A stretch of DNA of 32,199 nucleotides, from contig JAIFLU010000311.1 of assembly GCA_020048915.1 (NCBI GenBank), positions 1 to 32,199 of the forward strand, given 5' to 3'. The notes below the pieces were generated by a model. It saw nothing but the letters and a program-made list of their open reading frames with translations. It had not been told where the DNA came from and searched no databases. This document shows positions 26,373 through 32,199 of the stretch, one piece after another (positions within the stretch are counted from its first letter, which is position 1; every line of letters starts with the position of its first letter). The position numbers and the translations under genes were made by a program. Source of the DNA: Bacteroidota bacterium. Lineage in GTDB: Bacteria; Bacteroidota; Bacteroidia; Bacteroidales; JAAUTT01.

Positions 26373-27353
26373 TCAATACCGTATCATCCAGCGGTAACGT
26401 CGGGAACTGTCCCCAAATTTAATAGCGATATTGAGTTCATGCGAACCAAACGAATATTTTTGGATGCTCGACAAATTGTAATCGAATGCATATCCGAAAT
26501 AAAAGCGGTTGGCTTTACCTCCTATTAGTAAACCAATAGATGATTGGGTGCGATAGGTTATACCTGCCCAATAAAATTCTTTATAGTAGCATTTTAGATT
26601 GATGTCGGCTTGGATAATTCCAAGTTCCGTTCCTCGTAACAGAAAGGAAGGCTCAATTTCAAAATCGTTTTTTACATCTAAGCGATATCCACCCATTATG
26701 TAATAATGACGCTTCATTCGGTAATCAAGGTTTTTATCCCCTACTTTAATTCGGGTTTGAAAAAGCTGAGCAGCCGATACGCCTAAAAAGCCTTTATATG
26801 TTAGTAATTGCGCACCAAAGGTAAAATCCGGGACAAAAACCAGATTATTAAACCCTTCGGCTAATAATGGTTCCGAATCACGAAACTGCAATTGCGCCTG
26901 GTCAATCTTTATCTGGAATGCAGAAGCTGCCAAGCCAAAAGATAGTTGCTTGTTCCTCAGAAATAAGTGATAGGCATAAGTAAATTGCCCACCTGTTCGA
27001 TCTATCAATCCATTTCGATCCTTATAGAGGTAGGCACCGAGCCCAACTCTTCCACTCCTTCGGGAAAGCGATTTGGACGGAGACACGGCGTTTCCGCGAA
27101 TTTTGTAGTTACTTCGAAGGATTCGCGATTGGACACTTAGTGCATATGTTTTTGGAGAGTTTGCCAGTCCTGCCCAGTGATCCCGGGAAGTGAGTGTGGC
27201 TGTGGTGTATCCATCACTCCCTGCAATGGCAGGATTTATTAAGAAGCCGTTCATCATATACTGGCTATACAGGGGCAATTGTTGAGCAACAGTACTCCCC
27301 ATAATAATCAGTAAATATTTTATTAAAAACAGCTTTTTAATTTTACTTTTCAA
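26373..27353 (-). CDS. PorP/SprF-family outer-membrane protein of the type IX system
   Basis: Predicted outer-membrane beta-barrel of 326 residues. The N-terminus looks like a signal peptide ending near STVAQQ. The opening LYSQYMMNGFLINPAIAG is the classic PorP/SprF signature, and alternating strands continue to a barrel-like end. SprF-type proteins pair with a large adhesin and anchor or help secrete it. The gene follows the giant adhesin, and its frame is preceded by a stop at 27387-27389. No ATG exists before the signal peptide, so the TTG at 27353 is taken as the start. Confidence 0.9.
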   Translation of the reverse strand: MKSKIKKLFLIKYLLIIMGSTVAQQLPLYSQYMMNGFLINPAIAGSDGYTTATLTSRDHWAGLANSPKTYALSVQSRILRSNYKIRGNAVSPSKSLSRRSGRVGLGAYLYKDRNGLIDRTGGQFTYAYHLFLRNKQLSFGLAASAFQIKIDQAQLQFRDSEPLLAEGFNNLVFVPDFTFGAQLLTYKGFLGVSAAQLFQTRIKVGDKNLDYRMKRHYYIMGGYRLDVKNDFEIEPSFLLRGTELGIIQADINLKCYYKEFYWAGITYRTQSSIGLLIGGKANRFYFGYAFDYNLSSIQKYSFGSHELNIAIKFGDSSRRYRWMIRY

Positions 27354-27386
27354 CTCGTTCTGGCTTTTGTCCTGGGAATACGAGGG

Positions 27387-27491
27387 TTACCGTATTATTG
27401 TTACATTACCCGTCATTGGTTTTGAACCATTCCTCAAATCGAATACATAATAATACGAATCGATTGGCAATTTATTGCCTTTAATGGTTCC
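27387..27491 (-). pseudogene. Out-of-frame tail of the adhesin's CHU_C sorting domain
   Basis: In the neighbouring minus frame the DNA reads GTIKGNKLPIDSYYYVFDLR, followed by NGSKPMTGNVTIIR and TAA at 27387-27389. This is a textbook end of the CHU_C domain. It should follow PGYPEPWD in the main frame, but WD is missing. The 34-residue tail lies 33 bp upstream of the porP start, the expected operon spacing for an intact adhesin gene. Confidence 0.85.
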
Positions 27492-30400
27492 GGATAGCCA
27501 GGTTGTGATTTATAGATTAAAATTCCCCACCGGTTAAAAATTTCAATAACAGCTTCAGGGTATAAATCGCTCACTTTAATTTGGTTATCCGGAGTTCCTC
27601 CCAAGATTTCCCATGTATCATTAGAGCCATCGTCGTTGGGTGAAAATGCGGTTGGAATATCAATACACCATTGATTAAGAGGTTCTAAAGCTATGGTATC
27701 TTTTCTTTCACAATCGTTGCCATCTGTTATGGTAACAAAGTATATCCCTGAGCGTACATTTTCAATTATCGGGGAACTATTATCATTACTCCAGTTGTAA
27801 GTAAAATCTTCATTTCCTCCGCTCACCGCTATCTCAATTTTGCCATCCTCAGTGTCCGGACAAAAGGGTTGGACCATTTCAGTATTAACCGCTATAGCGG
27901 AGGGTTCTGAAATATTTACTATCGTATTCGAAGGGCAAAGATTAGCGTCCTGAACAACTATTTCATAACTCCCAGCTTTAAGCATGGTAGCATCTTTTCC
28001 TTTAATTGCGTTGTTCGACCAGGTATAATCATAAGGGCTAGTTCCACCTGTTGGTGTAAGATGTATTTCCCCGGTTGCATCACCATGGCATAGAATATCC
28101 TTTTTTGTAGAAGAAATACCTAATGGCAGAGGCTCTTTTATTGTATAGGTGCCATTTCCAACACATCCACCATAGTCAGTTACAGATACTCTGTAGGTGC
28201 CCGAAGATAAATCTGTTATTATAGAATCGCTATCTCCAGTAGACCAGGAATAGTGGTAAGGTCGTCTACCGCCATGTATTATTATTGAAATTTCACCGTT
28301 ATTAAACCCATTGCATTGTACATCCTTTATAGTGCTGTCAATTTTCAGCGGATTGGGAGCTTTTACATTTGTAATTATAGTTTTTTCACAATTATTTTTA
28401 TCGGTTACTGTAAGCGCATAATCTCCAATAGTAATATTGATGATTGAATCCAGGGTAGAACTATCCGACCATTTATAGTTATACTCCGGAGTACCACCCG
28501 ATACGGTTGCTTTAATTTTACCGTTGCCAGCCCCACTACAATTAATATCCTCTGCTTTTGTTGTAATTTTTATAGAATCGGGTTGTGTGATTTTCAGATT
28601 CCAGTTAAAATCACAATTATTCCCATCAGTTAATTTTAACTGATAGTCTCCTGTTTTAAGGTTTGCCTGATCTTTTTGAGCTGGTATTATTCCGGCCCCA
28701 TTTAAAGTTGACCATAAATAAGTATATGGTTGTATATTTTGGCTAACCCCACCGGAAGGATTAATGGAGATTGTTCCGTTAGAAAGTCCATAACAGCTAA
28801 CAGGTGTAAGCACAGAATCTAAATTTACAGGAGAAGGTTCATGGAGCCTGATACTATAATTAACCGGACATACTCCACCATAGGTTACGGTGAGGTTATA
28901 TGTCCCGGAAGTAAGATTTTTCTGGTCGGCTGAATCTTGTATTATACCTGCTCCATCTGAAGTGCCCCATTTGTAGCTGTATGTACCAAATCCTCCTGAA
29001 ATTGTTGTATTGATAGATCCGGTGTTACTCGAATGACAATCAATCTCGTAGCCATTAAAGCGATGAATAGCTGTATCGAGTTGTAATGCCGGTGGTTCAG
29101 TTAAGGTAACTGTCCCTATTACCGAGCAGAAAGAATCTTTCGGTTGATTATTGAAATAATATTGGTATTTGTCCTTAATATTTATAATATAGCTGCCAGA
29201 TCCAAGGGTTTCCTGGGTTTTTTCCCCGGGATCAATGCCTGTACCATTAGAGGTGCTCCAAATGTATTCGTAGTTTTGGTGTCCACCTGTTAAATTGGCT
29301 ATTACTTTCCCATTTTTCCCCTTATAGCATTCAACATTGTATCCACTGGGGTAAGTAAAGATATCCGGCGTAAGAACCAATGGCGTGGGCTCAAATATTG
29401 TATCCGCATCTCCTGTAGTAAAACATCCGTTATTATCGCGTACAGTTAGTGTGTATATTCCGGGTTTGAGGTTTTTAATCATCCGAACAGTATCTGTAAA
29501 CCCATTAGGCCCTGTCCATTGATAACCTTTAATAATATTAAAGAAAGTAGGATTGAGGATACCGTCATTTGCTCCAGTGCAACTTATATTATAGTCGCCA
29601 TACTTTGATTTGTTATGACCCCAACTAAATGGAACAGGGGATTTGACCAGAATATCGGTTTCACCATCTATACATCCATTGGTATCTGCAATTTGTAAGT
29701 TATAGTATCCAGAATAAAGACTAGAAATATCTTCGGTGTACCAATCGCTACCGTGTCCCCACCAATGGAAGCGATAGGGATATGTTTCAGCTCCTCCGGC
29801 AACTGTAATGTTTACAGCTCCGTTATTTCCTCCGTTGCATTGTACGCCCGTAACTATTTTAGTATGGGTAAGTTTGGCAGGTTGGATGAGTGCTATGGTA
29901 TCTGCATTTTTACAATTCAATTTATCTTTAATTGTTACAGAATAAATTCCAGTCTTCTTATTGTAAATTGAATCTATCGTTTCTCCTGTTTTCCATAATA
30001 TTGAGTAACCCAGTCCTTCAAACCCTCCTTTAATATTAATTGCTTTAATGCTTCCATTTGATTCACCAAAACAACGAATATTTTTTCCGCCAATAAATTC
30101 TTTAGGTTTTAAATTAAATTTTAACTCCGGCGCAATAGTAAAAGTGATGTATTTTGAAGTCCCATTTTCGCAATCAATTCCCATCTTTGAATTTTCAATA
30201 AATGGAGTAAGCTTATAAGTTATTTCCTGAATAACATTGGTAGTATTTACAAGATTTTGAATAAGGTTGGAAATATTGAAAGAGCCATTTGGGGCAACTC
30301 CAAGTATTGTCCCGGCATTATAAGTCGTTTCCAGATGGTATTTTACTGTACCAATAACGGAAGTATTGGGCGTGGTAATATTCAAAGTCGTTCCCTCGGA

Positions 30401-32199
30401 ATAGCAAATAGAATCGCGGTTAGCTTCAGCAACCATTATTTGTGGAGTGGGATTCACATATACAAATACTGACTTTTGTGTACCGGAACATTTTTTATTA
30501 CCAAGAATATCTATTGTCCAGGGTGTAATAGTATACTCTACCAATTGAACATTTAAAGAAGTGTTTTCCAATAACTGATTAATTGAAGAACCAATGTTCA
30601 CCCCTGCAAGGTTTGAGGAGGCTCCTGTAATTTCAGGAGGGAAGGATGCAGTCCAGGTATAATGTATACCGTTTGTTGTTGTATTTGGGCTGGAGACTAA
30701 AATATTTGTTGATGTCTTGTTACAAAGCGTGTCATTATTAGCCAGAATCGTAACCACAGGTTCCACCCAAATATCGACCGTAATACTTGCAAAAGCACAG
30801 CTGTTAGTTCCGTTGGCAGCTATAGCATGAGGAGTAAGGATATATCGTACGAGCTGTGCGGTGTTGCTGGTGTTTACCAGAGTTTGCGAAATAGGAGTTC
30901 CAATGTTATTTCCGTTACCAACACTTGCAGCTTCGCCGGTTACATCGGGGTTGTCAGCCACCGTCCAGGTGTAGCGGATCCCATTTTTCGCAGTTTGATT
31001 GCTAGATGGAGCAATATTGGTTGCTGTGCCACTGCATATCGTATCATTCGGTGAAGTAATCGTTACCACTGGCTCCACCCAAATAATTTGGTTTTTCGAA
31101 GTAATATTCGCGCAACCATCTGTCAAAGTCCAGGTACGGGTAATAAAACCATAGATATCGCAGGAGGTTAAATTAGAATTGTCATCTGAAAAAATAGCAT
31201 TTAATCCAGTATAACAATTATCATTTTCATCAGTAACATCACCTGTAATAATTGGTAAGATATTATTGGAACAATCAGAATCTCTACAAATAATAATATC
31301 AGCAGGTACGGTGAAGGTTGGATTAGTATCATCGCTAATGGTAATTATCTGGGTGGCTGTAGATGCATTTCCATTAGAATCAGTTACTGTATAAGTTCGG
31401 GTTACTAAAACAGGACAAGTTCCTGCGGATACATCATTACTGGTGATTAACAAGTTATCATCAGGAGTACAGGCATCGGTAATCGTAAGTCCCAAAGCTT
31501 CCAATTTGGCAGTCGTTGTTGCTGCCGCAGGAGCATCGGTGGCGATGCATCCCTCAACAGTTGATGGAGCTATCGATCCGGTGATGACCGGAACAGTATT
31601 ATCCGAAACAATAATTTTAAAGCTACAAGTGCTCTCATTGTTCGAGGAATCTTTAAACTTATATGTAACAATTGTTGTCCCAACTGGAAATGTTGCACCC
31701 GGCGCGTAGTTCCTATCTGTATAGGTCATTGCCCCATCGCAGTTGTCTGTGGCTGTAGGTTCTGTCCAGGAAGCAATCTGGTCGCAGGTTAAGCGGCCAG
31801 CCTCGGTGTTTACATTGATATCACTTGTACAACCAATGATAACTGGTTTTTCGTTATCATTTACAATGACCTTGATGCTAATTGATTCAAAATTTCCTGC
31901 AAAATCATATACTTTCCACACAACTGTAGTCTCACCCTTATTAAAAACAATACCAGCAAGAGATGTACCGCTGGTCTCAGCAATTGTAGTGACACCGGAA
32001 AGTTGATATGTTGTATTTGTGATACCACAATTATCAGAAGAAGCTGTAAGGTCAAACTCAGTGCCGGCGGTAACATAAGTACATCCGATGTTTGTTGCCC
32101 TAGTTTGTTCAGCAACAGCAGTTAATGCAGGTTTTGAAACATCCTTTAAGGTAATGGTGAAAGTAGTGTTTTCGGTATTACCATTTCCGTCATTTGCGG
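27434..32199 (-). CDS. Giant SprB/HYR-repeat surface adhesin, 5' end outside the window, C-terminus frameshifted
   Basis: Open on the minus strand from the window edge for 1587 codons, so the N-terminus is not seen. Visible domains in order: Ig/HYR-like repeats with CT/DNC/FAGN patterns (about 32199-31080); three PKD-like domains, each starting at or near TI...DTIC or VxxxNDTLC and ending in a VEP/VNP/IAP junction (31080-30135); ten SprB repeats of about 75-95 residues with the C-x-G-x2-x-G-x-I ... GTYxLxVTD...C...EP pattern (30135-27690); then the start of a gliding-motility-associated C-terminal domain (IPTAFSPNDDG, VIEIFNRWGILIYKSQPGY). After PGY the frame shifts and ends at 27434. SprB relatives are exported by type IX secretion and act in adhesion or gliding. 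The next gene is porP/sprF. Confidence 0.88.
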   Translation of the reverse strand, partial: ANDGNGNTENTTFTITLKDVSKPALTAVAEQTRATNIGCTYVTAGTEFDLTASSDNCGITNTTYQLSGVTTIAETSGTSLAGIVFNKGETTVVWKVYDFAGNFESISIKVIVNDNEKPVIIGCTSDINVNTEAGRLTCDQIASWTEPTATDNCDGAMTYTDRNYAPGATFPVGTTIVTYKFKDSSNNESTCSFKIIVSDNTVPVITGSIAPSTVEGCIATDAPAAATTTAKLEALGLTITDACTPDDNLLITSNDVSAGTCPVLVTRTYTVTDSNGNASTATQIITISDDTNPTFTVPADIIICRDSDCSNNILPIITGDVTDENDNCYTGLNAIFSDDNSNLTSCDIYGFITRTWTLTDGCANITSKNQIIWVEPVVTITSPNDTICSGTATNIAPSSNQTAKNGIRYTWTVADNPDVTGEAASVGNGNNIGTPISQTLVNTSNTAQLVRYILTPHAIAANGTNSCAFASITVDIWVEPVVTILANNDTLCNKTSTNILVSSPNTTTNGIHYTWTASFPPEITGASSNLAGVNIGSSINQLLENTSLNVQLVEYTITPWTIDILGNKKCSGTQKSVFVYVNPTPQIMVAEANRDSICYSEGTTLNITTPNTSVIGTVKYHLETTYNAGTILGVAPNGSFNISNLIQNLVNTTNVIQEITYKLTPFIENSKMGIDCENGTSKYITFTIAPELKFNLKPKEFIGGKNIRCFGESNGSIKAINIKGGFEGLGYSILWKTGETIDSIYNKKTGIYSVTIKDKLNCKNADTIALIQPAKLTHTKIVTGVQCNGGNNGAVNITVAGGAETYPYRFHWWGHGSDWYTEDISSLYSGYYNLQIADTNGCIDGETDILVKSPVPFSWGHNKSKYGDYNISCTGANDGILNPTFFNIIKGYQWTGPNGFTDTVRMIKNLKPGIYTLTVRDNNGCFTTGDADTIFEPTPLVLTPDIFTYPSGYNVECYKGKNGKVIANLTGGHQNYEYIWSTSNGTGIDPGEKTQETLGSGSYIINIKDKYQYYFNNQPKDSFCSVIGTVTLTEPPALQLDTAIHRFNGYEIDCHSSNTGSINTTISGGFGTYSYKWGTSDGAGIIQDSADQKNLTSGTYNLTVTYGGVCPVNYSIRLHEPSPVNLDSVLTPVSCYGLSNGTISINPSGGVSQNIQPYTYLWSTLNGAGIIPAQKDQANLKTGDYQLKLTDGNNCDFNWNLKITQPDSIKITTKAEDINCSGAGNGKIKATVSGGTPEYNYKWSDSSTLDSIINITIGDYALTVTDKNNCEKTIITNVKAPNPLKIDSTIKDVQCNGFNNGEISIIIHGGRRPYHYSWSTGDSDSIITDLSSGTYRVSVTDYGGCVGNGTYTIKEPLPLGISSTKKDILCHGDATGEIHLTPTGGTSPYDYTWSNNAIKGKDATMLKAGSYEIVVQDANLCPSNTIVNISEPSAIAVNTEMVQPFCPDTEDGKIEIAVSGGNEDFTYNWSNDNSSPIIENVRSGIYFVTITDGNDCERKDTIALEPLNQWCIDIPTAFSPNDDGSNDTWEILGGTPDNQIKVSDLYPEAVIEIFNRWGILIYKSQPGYPEPLKAINCQSIRIIMYSI

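Noticed and set aside
27690-30135. Possible CRISPR or DNA tandem repeat in the repetitive adhesin region
   Set aside because: The repetition is at protein level only, with about 75-95-residue diverged units; no identical DNA repeats with unique spacers occur.

Overview
The window looks like a chromosomal segment of a Bacteroidota bacterium. It encodes a PorP/SprF outer-membrane protein and a very large SprB/HYR-repeat adhesin ending in a gliding-motility C-terminal (CHU_C) domain, both hallmarks of type IX secretion. It also has a PadR/PspC locus, a DUF6122 protein and several TAnnTTTG -7 promoter boxes. Base composition is AT-rich throughout. No phage, plasmid or CRISPR structure was seen.

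Layout: (1) 1-2660 holds a secreted GH36 alpha-galactosidase whose last 65 codons are cut off by an in-frame TAA, followed by a ~123-bp inverted-repeat element. (2) 2778-3969 holds an unknown small ORF and an unknown lipoprotein. (3) 4167-7692 is the metabolic highlight: phosphoenolpyruvate carboxylase followed 55 bp later by a protein that resembles LCIB-type beta carbonic anhydrases. (4) 7961-12534 holds a frameshifted REP-associated tyrosine transposase, an alpha/beta hydrolase, a zinc-free MDR oxidoreductase, a DUF6122 membrane protein and a secreted subtilase. (5) 12777-14636 is a GH13 alpha-amylase. (6) 14829-17320 (minus) is a kefG/F-like quinone reductase and KefB/C-type K+/H+ antiporter pair. 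(7) 17495-17657 is a complete tRNA-Gln(TTG) transcription unit with promoter and strong terminator. (8) 17790-20944 (minus) is a pspC - padR - large pspC operon with a promoter and a candidate PadR operator; a MITE-like 122-bp element sits between the first two genes. (9) 21014-21808 is DUF2797. (10) 21823-26367 is a surface-polysaccharide cluster: flippase, methyltransferase and GT4 on the minus strand, and a divergent GT4. (11) 26373-32199 (minus) is porP/sprF preceded by the giant adhesin, which runs off the right edge.

How the genes work together: the ppc-carbonic anhydrase pair would make bicarbonate for PEP carboxylation (anaplerosis). The kef pair would exchange K+ for H+ under electrophile stress. 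The PspC/PadR operon looks like an autoregulated envelope-stress locus. The glycan cluster and the adhesin/PorP pair would shape the cell surface.

Several genes carry lesions: the alpha-galactosidase nonsense codon, the transposase -1 shift, and a frameshift that splits the adhesin's CHU_C sorting domain. These could be real decay or assembly errors. All gene functions are inferred from motifs read by eye; no database search was run.
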